Shown: positions 44,001 through 60,915, counted from the stretch's first letter. The stretch is 64,000 nt of DNA from Arabidopsis thaliana (GCF_000001735.4 NC_003074.8:20715261-20779260); one strand, 5' to 3'. Program-made: numbers and translations. The notes: a model not told the origin generated them from the letters alone.

Positions 44001-45536
44001 CTGGTATTCGTTGCAGTAGTTCAATTCCAAAAAGTGACATATGCGACAAATAATGTCAAACCGTACAACAATATATTAGGTAGAGAACTAAATTGTCAAA
44101 CCGTTTATACTGTTTTTTTCATGACAATAACCACGTAGTACTTCCCTTTTCTAAAGCTAATTTATCTAATGAATTTCGTACTGTTCAAACTTTAAACTGT
44201 GAGTTCTGCATTATTATTTTTCAAATAACTAAAATGCATGCAAGACTAGTTCTAAAATCTTGAATTAATAGATAGATGAGTAAATGCATGCATGCATACG
44301 AAATTAATTCGACACATATACTAAAACTCATCAAATCTGACCTACTAATTAATCAACTCAAATAAATAGATTTCTTTAACATGAAAAATATCTGATTTTT
44401 TTCAAGAGGAATTCTGTGAAAGTAATGTATGTGTCTCCAATCTCTCAATGCAATTTACGAACTTCCATCACGCGTCTTTGTTCTTGATATTGGTTTCCAG
44501 CTGAAATTGAGAAAAATATAGTATAAAACAAATAAAGTAACTAGCAAATAAAATGAGCCGAAAAAAGTAAATTTCATGGGAGTAGTTAGACTTAATTTAG
44601 ATGTGCAAAAAGAGAAGCCTTCGAAGTCATAAGCACAGCTCACAACGATCCACTTATTATTAACAACAAACATGAGAAGGGCCGACCATAAAATTAAAGA
44701 TTAGTTGCAAAAGTACATTTAATTATCAGAAATAGGAACATGACAGGTCTTGTAATGTACCTCACGAACTCTTTTGACCTGTAAACAATGTATTAAAAGA
44801 GTATTGTCTAGGGAAGGAGATAGTAATAGTGTCTGCGAGCTAAGATTAGGAACATTGCCAATCTTTCTCAAACACTTTTTGCTGGATCCTGACATAACTT
44901 TCAACCCAATTCAGAATTTCAGTCTAATACAGATACTTTTTGCTGGATCCTCTTCAAAAAGAATGTTATATTCTATAGTATGTCACTTATCTTAAAATCT
45001 GGATGTGAAATATCTATTAGACTAGGTTATTGGTTAAGCATTCTGTTTAGTTGTTAAACATATTCATTCTGTTTAGCTAATTAAGTTAGTAATTATATAC
45101 TTGTATATACGGAGATTTATTCAATTAGTAACAAGTAATTATCATTGACTTTTCATGTTCTAAATGTTAGGAATGTAAATTTGTCTCATATCATGTATAG
45201 TAAGTAAATTTTTGCTTATTATCATACCAGCAGACCCAGTTTCTACTTCGGTTGAATCCATAACTCGGTATTATCCAAACCGAACCAACCAGAAAAGGAA
45301 AAGAATGCTTGATCATTAACAAAAATTACAGAGAAAGCTACAGAATTTACTTGAAATCAAGAATGTGTGAAGAGTTTATCGTTTAAAAGGAATCTACCAT
45401 AGATTATAAACAATACGAATGGTGCCTTCCTTCTCCTGTGGCTTTCATTGCTGAAACTACTGTACCAAACAAGTCCTTTGCCCTTTTTGTGTGGACCAGA
45501 GACCTCTGATAATTCGGTTACGTTCCGCTTAACCGG
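41088..45536. other. Long intergenic stretch between CCR3 and the HAD phosphatase
   Basis: About 4.4 kb. The first 200 bases are the CCR3 leader (AGAAGAAG-rich, near 41190-41215). There are poly(A) runs near 43970-43990. At 44770-44980 a GCTGGATCCT motif occurs twice (near 44881 and 44941) around minus-strand frames that could be gene debris. I cannot support a gene from the sequence alone. Confidence 0.4.
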
Positions 45537-47632
45537 TTAAGGCTTCCAGCACGAAGGTGGTATGCCTTGCTTCTCAAACCATTCAGGCATGCGGAACCGA
45601 TCATAAAGTGTCGGTCGTACATCGTCTTCCTCTGACAGTTGCTTCAGAAGCGGTAGAATAACATCCAAGAGCTTCAAAGTTTGATAATCCGATTAGATTC
45701 CAAGAGTTAATAATAATCTTAAGGGTTGAAAATTGTATGAGAAGAGTAACAACTAATAGAGACCTGAGTATCATTTGGCTGCCCTGCGGAAAATGCAATA
45801 CATGGAATTCCATTTGATGGTTGCAACAAAAAGCTGAAAGGATTGTTGTCAACAATTACTGTCCTACACATATTCTTTGATGTGCTTAACAGATCCTTCA
45901 CGTGATCTCGGTATTGCCTGATTAGGAACCACACACAATTTATAAGATCTCAGTAACCTTACCACAAACTAGTTTCTTAAAAACTAAAACAGAGCAACCC
46001 AATTCAGGATAACTTACGTGCTGACTGTTGAGGGTCGATAAAGTCGGTTGGTGAGCACTTTCCTGGTATCTATCCTATCCACAAGCGGCCTCGCATATCC
46101 TGCAGACATGAAGCATGAATTGTCAATGGTTAGGAAGTTGTGGTTATGTAGTTGAGCATTAATTTGAAAATAGAACATAATAACACTAATAAGTAAATCA
46201 AGAGACCTTCAAGACCAGCTGTAAACAGAATAAGATCTGCAAACTCGCTGAGTTGCTCTAGGAACTCGTGCAATCCAGGACGCTCAAACACCGTGACATA
46301 ATTGATCTTAGGCTTCCCATCATATTCCTTAATAAAAAAGAGTGACTTATGTCATGATACAGAAAATCAACAAAGAGTGAATTAACTTGAGAAGAGCATG
46401 TTCTGAAAGAAACCTTGTCTGTTGATAAGCACTCCAGCTCAAACCACTTTAATCCGGCTTCAATTGCTTGATTGCGTAAAGCAGCGGGTAAACTCGACGT
46501 CTCATATGCACAAACTAACGTCTCATCCAAGTCTAGAACTACCTGCAAACACATCTTCAGTTCTCAGACTACTCTTAAAACTACCAATAGCTACTAGACT
46601 ATTCTAATTGACTCCAGACACCATAAATCTGCAGGATACTCCTGAGACTCAGTAAGGTCACTAAGTTACAAATTAGTTTGCTAGACAATGAACCAAATTA
46701 AGAATCAAAGGCTCCTTAATCTAATAAAACAAGGCTTGCGACGTCAGTGATATATGAGGATACAGTCAAAACAATGTTTCACAAGTCAAACATACGTAAG
46801 CTATAAGACGAGTAACAATCAGGAAGATACACGATATTCAAAAGGCTATAAATCAAAGAATTCTCATTCCCAAACCCATATACGCTACTTTCAGTAACAC
46901 CTAGCATTGCTTATCATGCATGATTATAAGAATGTCACAATGGGAAAAGCAATAAACTCATCAATAAAAGTAGTTCCATCAACAACAACTGCTACGTTAA
47001 TGATCACCTTGTGAGCTTAACTAGAGACCTGACTACCAGATAACTAGATCAAACTCGAATTTCAAGTCCACTTTCCTATTGATTAAAAACACTTGTTTTG
47101 GTTAAGAATTATAAGCTTGAGCAGTAGAATTCTACCACAGGATAGTAATATATGTGTAGAATTGTCTATGCAGATGTTAGAAAGCAAACAAATTTCATCT
47201 ATTTCGAGTCTTGTTCCTCCCTAATCAGACTTCCTTCACAGATTCTAAGTTCCACAGAGCAAATATCTTCAAGCAGCAATTTTCTTTTCAAAATCAAACT
47301 AATTCCAAAAAGACTTTGACTGATTCAACACATACCTTAAGCCTCTGAAAACGGCTGCGTGCACCATCGCTGCAGGAATCAGAAGTCGTCGTGGCTGCGA
47401 TTTCAACGGTGGTGGGAGATTCGGAAGCCCTATCAAGCAACTCAATAGCCGGCAAAGGTTTAAAACCATCAGCGGAGGCTTTAGCAGAAGAAGAGAGAAG
47501 AGGATGATAACCAACGGCACGAAGGATCTGAAGAAAGATCTGATAGAAAAAAGCGAGCCAGTTCACCAAAGTCTTCCACACTTGAAACGAACGAGGAGAG
47601 TATACAACATCGGCCTGAGTCAACTCGGCCAT
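45537..47632 (-). CDS. SCP1/FCP1-type HAD phosphatase
   Basis: Six exons: 47336-47632, 46414-46542, 46207-46327, 46018-46099, 45764-45917 and 45537-45671, total 918 nt or 305 aa. The catalytic DLDETLV motif at 103-109 (Asp103 nucleophile, Asp105 acid/base) starts exon 2. It is followed by the family blocks VTVFERPGLHEFLEQL, LILFTAG, and the late IVDNNPFSFLLQPSNGIPC with its paired Asp and Asn. These phosphatases dephosphorylate serine, as in the RNA polymerase II C-terminal domain, or related targets. A hydrophobic stretch at about 22-45 (VNWLAFFYQIFLQILRAVGY) suggests membrane association, as in Dullard/CTDNEP1-like members. The substrate is not known to me. The gene has one large intron of about 790 bases after exon 1. 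Confidence 0.92.
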
Positions 47633-47772
47633 AAGAGAGTCTCGGAGAAGAATGAAACCAAAATTTTCAGAATCTGAAAAAAGGTGAGATTTAGAAGAAG
47701 AAGAAGAAGAAGAGACTTGAGGAAGAAAAAGAAAGCAATCAAAAATGAATAAATTTGTAATTTAAAATGAAT

Positions 47773-51709
<3,937 letters not shown>

Positions 51710-54004
51710 CTATCGAGGGGATTTAAGTTCGTCAATATGACATTTGCTACGTGGGCCTTGCGTACGAATGAATTGACGGTAACGATCGTATGTGGTGGAG
51801 GAGTAGAGAGCAGGTGAATCTACGGTCACTAGCTCCTTCAATGGCTCGATAGGAACATTGCCCTTTGGGTTGTAGAAAAATGCCAATGACAACCTCTCAT
51901 TTTCAGGGTTCACGATCACTCTGTGTTCTACGCTTTTGTATATTGAATTGCTCAGCATCTAGCCAAAAACAAAATGTTCAACGTTCATTAAATATTCTAT
52001 CAGTCCAAAATATAGTGAGATATTGAAAAAAGAACCCTGAAATATATGAAATCATTAATTCTTTTTATCAAGTTTGAACAACCATTAAGTTAGTTATACG
52101 GTTTATCTTTTAATAAAAACTCTGATAGTCCTTATATTAAACTGTTTGATTTAACAAAGCAAAGAATGTAATCATAGACGTGCAAAAATATCAAAACGAA
52201 GAAAGAAGAAGAAAATTAGTCTAGTTTGACTAAGTCTGCAAATTTGATTTTAGCACGTTCGAAACATGTTAATAGTTGTGAGAGCGTCTTAGTCGTTGAA
52301 ATTGTTTTTTTCTGTTCCTTTGTTGGACCTTTTCTTTTTCCTTTAATAGAGGCACATGTCGAATTAAAGAACGGAAATGAATATCACGACGTGGCTTCAC
52401 CGATACATTATTGGTTTCCTATCAACTTTATGTTTTCTTTCCAATTACGCATTAACTTTATTAAAAATGAACAAGAAAAAAGAAGAAGAAGAAGAAGAAG
52501 ATGCATGCACGTGGTTTATCAAAATTAACAACTTCAATGAAAAAAAGAAGATCAAAATCAAGTCCCCTCCACGTGATATTTACTTTCTTTTGCTTATCAT
52601 TGATATTTTTTAGTCAATAATGAAAAACCAATCTAGGAGTTATCATATATGGGAGTTCGATTTCAATTATGGTTAGGTAATGAAAGAAGTTTAAACAAAC
52701 AACAAAAGTGTCCGACTTTTTCGTCTGAAGTTTAGTTTAAAGTTTTGAAGTTTTATATATATAAAAAAGTAATTGGTATATGGAAAATAAAACAGTCACC
52801 TGAATTTGGTCACCCATGTTAACGATGAAAGCATGAGGAGCTGGTTCGACTGTGATCCAAGCGTCGTCGGATCCACGGACCTGAAGACTGGCGACTTGTT
52901 CGTCCGGCAAGAGAATGGTCAAACCGCCGGGATCAGAGTGCGGAGAGATACCGAGAGTCAGCTCCGGTTGAGGGCATTTTGGGTAATAATTAACCCTTAA
53001 ACATCCACCTGATTCCTCTTTACCACCAAATGCATTTTGAAGTCTGTCTTCTTGTAATCCCAAGTTTTTGGATAAGATTTTCATCAAGTTCTCGCATAGT
53101 TTCACCATTTCCTTGCAATAATCCTCCAATATTTCTCTAATAATTCAATAACGTGAAATTTCATTAAAATATTCGACTTTTGCTGTCTTATGATTAATTT
53201 GAAAACTTTAAAATATAAGCTCGATTGACAACTATAATATGTATCTTGCTTTATGAATTATAATCTACTAATAAAGTACGTCGGTTTTGTTTTCTACGAT
53301 GATTATTTTACATAACAGTGAATAAAATTATTTTTAAGAATCTCATTTTTTTTTTTTATCAACCGATATTAATTTACACTCATACGAATCAATCCTGAGG
53401 GTGCATAAGTAAGCTTAGACAAGTTTAATTTTTAAAAAGTGGAGCCTTTTAGGTATCATAACTAATTAAGGAAGAAGAAATTTTGAAATTAAACATACCG
53501 GCAATGAAGAGGCAAGGAAGGCCACTTGGTGTAATCCTTCAAAGACGAAGGCTGGTAATGGAGATAATAGTAGTCGCTCCAATCAAGAATAGCACCCTTT
53601 TCTACGCCTAGTCGGCTTCCATATCCCTCGTAAGTTTTCGGCGAATTAGCATGCATATTTTTGAGTTCCATGGGGAGATTAAAGAATTCTCTCCATGTTG
53701 CTTTAGCTTGGTCCATGAGCTGAGGACTCATCCCGTGGTTCACCACTTGGAAAAATCCCAATTCTCTACAAGCCTTTGAGATTTCATCAAGCGTTTTGGC
53801 TTGTAGAGTTAGGTCGTCCGTGTATAGGCGACCTAAGTCAATGATGGGGATGGTGGTGGTCTGAGGGTTGTGTTTGTTGTGAGGGGTTATGTTTGGACGC
53901 TGAGATAGAGGCTTGACGTAGCGATTTGGTATGGCTCCGAGGTTGCTTTCAGATAAGGATTGGACACGGACTATAGGCTCAGGCCAGTCTTGGAAGATAT
54001 TCAT
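51710..54004 (-). CDS. JOX3: JOX3/JRG21, jasmonate-induced 2-oxoglutarate oxygenase
   Basis: Three exons: 53499-54004, 52800-53136 and 51710-51958, total 1092 nt or 363 aa. The product is a 2-oxoglutarate/Fe(II) dioxygenase. An N-terminal DIOX_N domain (about 50-160, with TTTIPIIDLGRLYTDD) precedes the catalytic double-stranded beta helix. The iron triad is His235 and Asp237 (PHSDPGG) and His293 (EHRVIVN); the 2-oxoglutarate-binding pair is Arg303 and Ser305 (RLSLAF). From the literature this is one of four JOX enzymes that hydroxylate jasmonic acid to the 12-hydroxy form, lowering jasmonate signalling; the gene is itself jasmonate-induced. Two CACGTG G-boxes lie in intron 2 (52508 and 52570). 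No membrane segments are visible; a cytosolic enzyme is expected. Confidence 0.95.
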
Positions 54005-54339
54005 GGCGTTGGTTACTTTTAAAAGGCTCTAAGAGATGAAGGGGGAGGACGGGAGGTTGAGGATGAGTCTAGGAGTAATGAGCAAGTCATATAAATAGAG
54101 AAGAGAAAGCTACAGAGGGCATGCATAGGTTTTTTTTTTTTTTTTTTTTTTACTTATAAAATAATATGCGAAATTAACAATTTGTAGTGGTACACGTTTT
54201 TACAACAGTTGAAAAATCATCTTACTTGATATAGCCAGAGATCAAATCTCATCCATGCCAAAAAAATAAATAAAAAAATTGTCTGTTTTTTACATGACTA
54301 TATATTAATGAAAAATATTGGCTCATAAAATGAAAACAA
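54005..54339. other. JOX3 promoter region
   Basis: About 330 bases upstream of JOX3. An AT-rich TATA-like TATTTATAT lies on the minus strand at about 54089-54097. A T-tract of about 20 bases (54131-54150) follows. Confidence 0.45.
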
Positions 54340-54420
54340 CTAGATTTTAACCCGCGGTACACCGCGGGGACAATTTATTTTTTAAAGTTAGTATATATAA
54401 AAATTTGTAAATTGTATCTA
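54340..54420 (-). mobile_element. Helitron 3' terminus (non-autonomous, other end not located)
   Basis: On the minus strand the sequence runs into the palindrome CCCGCGGTGTACCGCGGG (plus 54351-54368), then TTAAAAT, then CTAG (54340-54343), followed by a host T. An 8-pair hairpin a few bases before a CTRR end, inserted before T, is the Helitron 3' signature, and ACCCGCGG-type hairpins are common in Arabidopsis elements of this class. The rest of the element probably extends rightward through A/T-rich DNA toward 55.2 kb or beyond. I cannot place the TC 5' end. Confidence 0.6.
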
Positions 54421-56593
54421 TCTATAAAATATTTTTATTTTATAGTTTACAATTGTTATTAAGTAACGTCCTGCCAAACTCGTCCCGCAAAACCCATCCT
54501 GCAAAAAAAACTATTTATTTTATTAATGTTGATCTTATTTATGAATCATTGTCTAAATATTTTAGTCGATGCGGGATGTTGAACCCACACATTTTTCGCC
54601 AATTGGTTAATATATGTTCATTTTTAAAATTTTGAATCACAAAATATGACGGAATTTTTTTTGAGATTTTTTAAACTATATATTATATAATGATGTTAAA
54701 TTTTTTGATATATTAAACTTTTTATAAGTTTAAATATTAATAATGTTTTATAAAGTTTAAATATATAAATAATAATATTTAAAAAAATATATATTTTTTG
54801 CCTTTTAGGTAATGACATAATAACTCTAAAAGCAAAGATTTAGAAGATTTAAATCGTTAATTAAATATTTTTATTTCTAAATAATTAATGTCAATAGCAT
54901 GACATTGTAAATAAGTTCAAATACAGAATTTATTTATTTAAACAAAAAACGTTTAGTAAGAATAATATTTATTTAAACAAAAAATTTTGTTTTAAAATAT
55001 TGTTAACAAATACGTTTATGCTAATTTTAAGGGATTAATGTGAAGTTTGTTTGTTGATTGATAATGTGATTGACAATTTAAATTAAGTATTTAAAGTAAA
55101 ATTAATTATTTTGGAAAACAATTAATGCTAATGGCATTGGGTTGTAAATAAGTCCAACTCTAGGATTTATTTGTTAAAATGGCTGCAAAAATGTATATAT
55201 AGATTGTTTGCTAAATACTAATTCAACCCAGATTACTGAGTTTATAATTTTCAAGAAAATATATACTATATACTAATCAATTCAATTAGTGTGCATTAAT
55301 ATGCATATATAGCCTAAACATAAAGTTTTAATAAGAAAACACAAACGCAATGTTTTGAATAACAATGTATATATATAAACGACAAACGGGGAGATCTAAT
55401 GGATAGATACTTAAAACCCTATCAATTTATAACCACAGAAAAATAAAAGCATCTAGATGAGGTCGACGTTAAATCTCGAGGCCAATTGTCGAGAGACATT
55501 TATTTAATTTCTCACGTTTTGTATTAGACTATTTTAAATAAGCAATGCCAACACCAACAAAAAAAAAAACCTGCATTTAAATACAGATTTTGGTGCAGTT
55601 TAATGAAATTCAAATTTCCCACTACATAAAAGATTGCAGATGTTGTTGTTGTTTATTTTTTAAGTTTCTATATATATATCAAAACAATAAACTTATATAT
55701 ATATTATTGACCGTACATATATTTTCACTTCATATACGTCTCATCATCTATACAATTCTTTCACTTTTTGAGCTTGCAACGTTGAGCTTGATTCCTCCCA
55801 CCCAGTGGATCTTACTAATCCATAATATGCATTATGGGTCGATAGGTTGAGGTTGTAAAACTGTTTTTTTTATATAAAAAAAAAATTGTCACGTGATTTA
55901 TCAAAGCAAAAAAATTTACAAAAACAAAAATCTAAATTCTGATTGGTATTTTTTTGCAGCAAATATGAAAGTGATATGAAAAAAATTCTACTGCAGCCCT
56001 AAAATCTGCATACTAATTATAATATATTCTAGTAAAGGTACGTAGAGTTTTAGCAGAATTGGTTGAAGAAATAATTTAAGTCCTCCACTTTATTGTACGT
56101 CCACATAAATTAGAGGAAAATTTGCAAATCAGTGACGGTCTAAAAAGGAAACAATTGAACAATGTGGCTAAGGGTAATATGAAAACTGCATGCGTATGCA
56201 TTTCGGCGCCGTAACCAAATTCAGCACGACGTAATCTCATTTATATGCATTAAACTACAACATTCACTTGTATAGTTGTATGCCCCAAAACATTTAACCG
56301 ACCCTACAGGCCACATCTTCATTTATATGCACTGCACTAGCCATCGGGATGTCGGCATGTGCCAATGTGAAAATTAAAGTCTTAACCAGAAAACATGACA
56401 AAAATATTCGATTCTAACTATTTATTATTGATCATTGCACAGTAGGGGGTTGGAGTTTTGGTATATACTGCTCCAATCTTCAGTTATGAGATCTCACTGG
56501 ATGATCTCGTAACTTGTTTTGTTGGATAACCCTTGAGTAAAAAAATATTGTTTATCAGTGTCCCTTGTTAAAGACTAAAACGAATAGTGGATC
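54421..56593. other. A/T-rich DNA, probable Helitron body and flank
   Basis: Very A/T-rich. It contains a degenerate tRNA-like motif at about 54560-54610 (GGGTTCAACATCCCGC on the minus strand). No transposase, helicase or other coding region is seen. Confidence 0.4.
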
Positions 56594-56767
56594 ATGTCGG
56601 AAAAGTCGATGACAGAAAGCAAAACAAATGGAAGCACCACAAAGACAAAGAAGATAGATCAGCAGTCATCAGTAGCCAATAGATATAAGCCACCTCACAC
56701 TGACTGCACAGAAGTTCGTTTTGATTGGCCACTGATGCGTTTGCAGCCATGTGATATCGACTTGTAA
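56594..56767 (+). CDS. Candidate small ORF or first exon, 57 aa
   Basis: An ATG opens MSEKSMTESKTNGSTTKTKK, then DQQSSVANRYKPPHTDCTEV, and ends in QPCDIDL and TAA. Its base composition is clearly more coding-like than the surrounding A/T-rich DNA. The stop overlaps a good splice donor (GACTT/GTAAGTT), so it may instead be an exon. I recognise no family, and it could also be a captured gene fragment. Confidence 0.35.
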   Translation: MSEKSMTESKTNGSTTKTKKIDQQSSVANRYKPPHTDCTEVRFDWPLMRLQPCDIDL

Positions 56768-58132
56768 GTTATCTGGATTTCGAACTAACGCATTACTGTT
56801 ATGTTTTCATTAGAAAATTTATGAGATACCTGACATTTATGAAGTTTTTTAAACGACGTAAAAAGATAAATAATTATAAACCATAGATTAGTTTTATTTT
56901 GGTAAAAAAAAAACATACCATAGACTAGTTTGTGATTTTGGGTTATCTTTGGTGCCCAAATTACATAAAAGAATACGTTTTTAAAAAACAATGGAAGTAC
57001 TGATATTTTAATGTGTTTTGGTTTGGTTTGAAATATATATATTTACTAGAGGATAGATTATATTAGATGCAGTTTTACAAACCCATATGAAATTTTACTA
57101 AGCCGGCGATATTAAATACTTCAAGAAACTAAGCCTACGGATAACATGAAATCGTAGGAAACCAAACCCAAAATAATGAGAAACAAACACCATAACTTCA
57201 TATGCACAAATATGCCAAAACAAAGAAGGCTAACGACTGAACTGTAACATGGGAAATCAAAACTTATAAATAAGAATCTTGACAACAACACATGGAAAAG
57301 CGCCATTGGGTAAGGATTCCAAACTCAGATTTACGCAAAGTGTGAAATAATAAACATAAATTATTGATTTTAAATCGCACTTATAGAGATTAACTGGATA
57401 AAGTTTTACATATTAGGCGAAATTAGAAAAAAACAACAAATGATAAATTGGATAGAAGTCGAAAATACAAAGTGATTCTAGTTAAACGTTTATAGTACCA
57501 GTGAATTGCTACATGCCACCATTTTCTCAAACGAGTCTTTAAATTTAAAGAGACTAACTAAACCTAAAAATTGTCGATTAAAATTTGACTAGTAAATAAA
57601 TAATTGAAGCTTCGCCATCTTACCAGCTCGAGACTCGCGACCTGCTTTGGATCAGTATTAGTTTAATTGCCTAAAGAAAAAAAAAATCTTCTAGAGTGTA
57701 TTATAATAATCCGATATAGAATTATCGCACATGTCTATATTTTTTCCGGATAAAATCATTTTTATAATATATATATTGATTTTTCATGTTGACGAAACGA
57801 ATCAAAAAGTAATAAAGAAAAAGATTAGCTTCGGAATTGCACCATTTGTATACGCAACTTCAAGACATGAAGTGAAGTATTGGGGAACTAATTTGACACG
57901 TGCCGTTAAATCTTGAGGAGCAAAATTGTTCAACACATTTTGATTACATGACGATTATCAAAGGGGAAAGACAATAAGCATATCGTTATCTCAATTTATT
58001 AATAGTGGGCGTCTTTTTTGGTTATTCGTATAGTAGTGGTTTTTGAGTCATTTTCGATAACTAGGTCAAGATTCAATATCCAAACTATATAAAATAAGAC
58101 AATTTGGTTCTAATTTCCTAAGTCATTGCGTC
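56768..58132. other. Intergenic, A/T-rich
   Basis: About 1.4 kb without a supported gene. A TATA-like CTATATAAAATAAG is found near 58084. Confidence 0.4.
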
Positions 58133-58231
58133 ATGTCGGCCAACTTCGTTTTATTGCTTTCATGTCTCTTCTTCTTTCTTGACATCCATGCTCTCTTTTT
58201 ACATCAAGAGTTCACATACGACAAAAAATAA
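58133..58231 (+). CDS. Candidate micro-ORF with signal-peptide-like sequence, 32 aa
   Basis: An ATG starts MSANFVLLLSCLFFFLDIHA, followed by LFLHQEFTYDKK and TAA. The hydrophobic core and likely cleavage after DIHA look like a secretory signal. A TATA-like TATATAAAATAAG lies about 45 bases upstream. The mature part would be only about a dozen residues. It could be a peptide gene, a first exon, or chance. Confidence 0.3.
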   Translation: MSANFVLLLSCLFFFLDIHALFLHQEFTYDKK

Positions 58232-60900
58232 GGAGCAAGAGCTCGAATAATTTAAAAACTAGTCGATTACTGCTGCAACAACTTAACTTGTTGTCTAATA
58301 TTTGGTCCTTATCAAACAGAGAGTTCAATTATTATTTTTACAAAAAGTTAGAAGGTTTGGATTCGAACTCGTCATACTGTAAAAGAAAGTATATGAATTT
58401 AACCACTTTATTACTACAACTGTTTTCCCTAATATGATGTCCCTAAATGCTTCCACAGAACTTTGATGCTTAAATTCTTTGCTTTAGAGGTTTTAGTCCA
58501 GGGCCAGACCTGCTTACAAGTTACACCTATGTGTTTATAACTGGTTATACTATACCAATCATAGTTTTAGGTTTCGATTAGTGTCATAAACATAATGATG
58601 TCGAATGAAGTTTTTGGACCATAGAAAAGATGATAGTTCATAGGAATTAAAAAAAGGAGGATAAAGTAAAATTAGAGAAGGAAGGCCACACCTGATTACA
58701 GAACAAATGGTACAATTCTCATCACCCAACAAAAATCAGAGCCTAGTATGCAGATCACGTACGATCAGTCCAAGTACAGATAAAGTGGACGCCTATAAAA
58801 ACCTAGGGCTTCAATCACTAGCCCACAAATCTGTGGAAGAATCTTATACTGGGCCTTTTCTTTACTAAATAAAAAGTAATTTATAACGTTCTGGACTTTA
58901 TTTGAGTATAGGTTTCTTTCTGCAGTTATTAAATTTACTGGGTTAAGAGTTCATACGTGTTATGTGCATTTCGCTTTAAAAAGTCTTAGCTCCTGAGATG
59001 ATCGACAAATGAGTTGCGGCCAATATTGGGTCATTAGAAACTATTGGGCTATAACTTTGGGTCCATTGGGCCGAAGTAGCAGCTAGAAGCTAGTTTCTGT
59101 TTTCTCTAAAATTAGGCCTAATTCAGGTTACTCAAAAATCTAGAATAACCTTATATTACTGTAAAATTTGAGAAATCTGGTTGCATAATTCTTTATCATA
59201 GTTTCTGTAGAGAACAGAAGCCCACATGTTATATAAAACTAGGGGTTCAATGGTTACGACTTACGATGTACGTGGTTCTCAGGCGTGAGACCCAGCAAGA
59301 GCAAAGGAGATCGAAATTATTAGTTATTAGATGAAATTTAAAGTAATGAGTTTCAACTTCCCTTTACATTGGGAGGCATTTGTCTCCCGATCCATTACCA
59401 AAAAAAAAAAAAACTTCCCTTTACATTTTATCTTAACCTCCTTTTGAACTGTTGTTTAGTTAGACTCAAAACGGTGTAATCTATCAATTATTTTTCCATT
59501 ATAATGACTGTACTTTATCCATTTAATTAGTCTTTTTTATTTACCCAAGTGGAAATAAGAAATAACCTAAAAAATTCGATTAGTGCATGGGGATACAGCA
59601 ACTTTGAAAGGTCCAACAAAACTGACCTTTGTTGATCATATTGATATTCCGGTCATAATATTATTTGGTCTTTCTAAGGACATCTCAATCATATTAATTG
59701 TGTTTTTTTTTTGGCAGTCCAAAATTTGACTTAATGAAAAAACTCTTGTGGAAAAATCATAGAGGAAAACCCCAATAATTCGAAGATTTGCATTAGATAA
59801 ATTAGAATAATGCTTTTGACCCCAAGATGCAGTATTTATTGCTCCAAGTTTTGACTCTTCAACCAACTTATATACGTATGACAATATGACCCCAACTCCC
59901 AAGTTGCCCAAAGTCCATAGATTCTCCCCCACAAAGTAATAAAGATCGCATTAACAAATGAAAAGAACAAAAGAAAAATAACAATCATGTTTTGTGTGAT
60001 CGATTACTATTAAAAATTAAAAAAAGATGAAGAAAGATTTGGGTTGTATAATAATGGCAAATAAAGTGAAGCCAAAGAGAAGACATTTTTTTTTTTTTTG
60101 TCGCACACCCAAAGGGAACGAAGATTAGAGAACGCGTCATTCACTCTCTCGTCACGCACCTCTCACACAACATGACTCTCCTCCTTGGTTTAGCCTAATT
60201 TGCTTTGTTTTATTTTTCCTGATTCTATTTGTATTTTATTTATTAAATTTGTATTTTGTAATGTCAAATTTTTATTATGCTTCTCTTTTCCCTTTTTCAC
60301 AGAAGTTGATCGTTTACTGTTTTATGATTTTCTAAAATTTCTCACAACATCAATACTTTTTTTTAATCTCCTAATGGTATGGTATTTGCTTGATAATCTT
60401 TCTGCCTCCATTAATTTTGAGTTTGGCTAGGATTTTTGATGGAAATAGACAGCTTAATTAAAATCATGTAAACAAAATAAAAACAGGCGAAGCAAGCAAG
60501 TGGTAAAGTTGACTGGTAAAAGTCTCTTTCACGTGCTCTTGAAAAGCGCGTGCTAGTTGTGTGTGGGTGGATCACGCACACGCGTATTGAAGTGTTACCG
60601 TCTTAATCGGTCAGAATTTTGAGTCGAGAAATTAAAAGTGGTGAATTCTTCTTTTAACTCCCCCCAACTACAAAATTTACCATTTCCACCCCCAACTATT
60701 TCCATAATCGAATTATTAGACTTCAAACCTAATAATTTAAAACGAACAAACATATTTTCTTAAATGAAAGGAGAATTTAATAGCATAATCAATTGTTTGA
60801 CCAAAAAAAGAGAAGCATAATCAGCTGTTTTCCTTGTATACGAGTAGAAGAGTCAGCACAAGAGCGACAATGGCTCACCTTTGAAAGTTTGGTTTCAACC
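58232..60900. other. Intergenic upstream of SZF1
   Basis: About 2.7 kb. A degenerate tRNA-like motif lies at about 58360-58445 on the minus strand (GTGGTTAAATTC, then GAGTTCGAATCC). The rest is A/T-rich with no supported gene; the SZF1 promoter occupies the right end. Confidence 0.4.
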
Positions 60901-60902
60901 TT

Positions 60903-60915
60903 TTGACTTTTGACC
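60903..60915 (+). promoter_or_regulatory. Tandem W-boxes in the SZF1 promoter
   Basis: TTGACTTTTGACC contains two WRKY-factor core sites, TTGACT and TTGACC, within 13 bases. They lie about 50 bases upstream of a TATA-like AATATAATAAA (60966-60976). Confidence 0.65.

Noticed and set aside
44719..44995. Possible gene piece near a repeated GCTGGATCCT motif
   Set aside because: Frames are short on both strands, and I could not join exons or recognise a family.
58360..58445. tRNA-like sequence on the minus strand
   Set aside because: A- and B-box-like blocks are present but no cloverleaf forms. Probably remnant transposon or SINE sequence.
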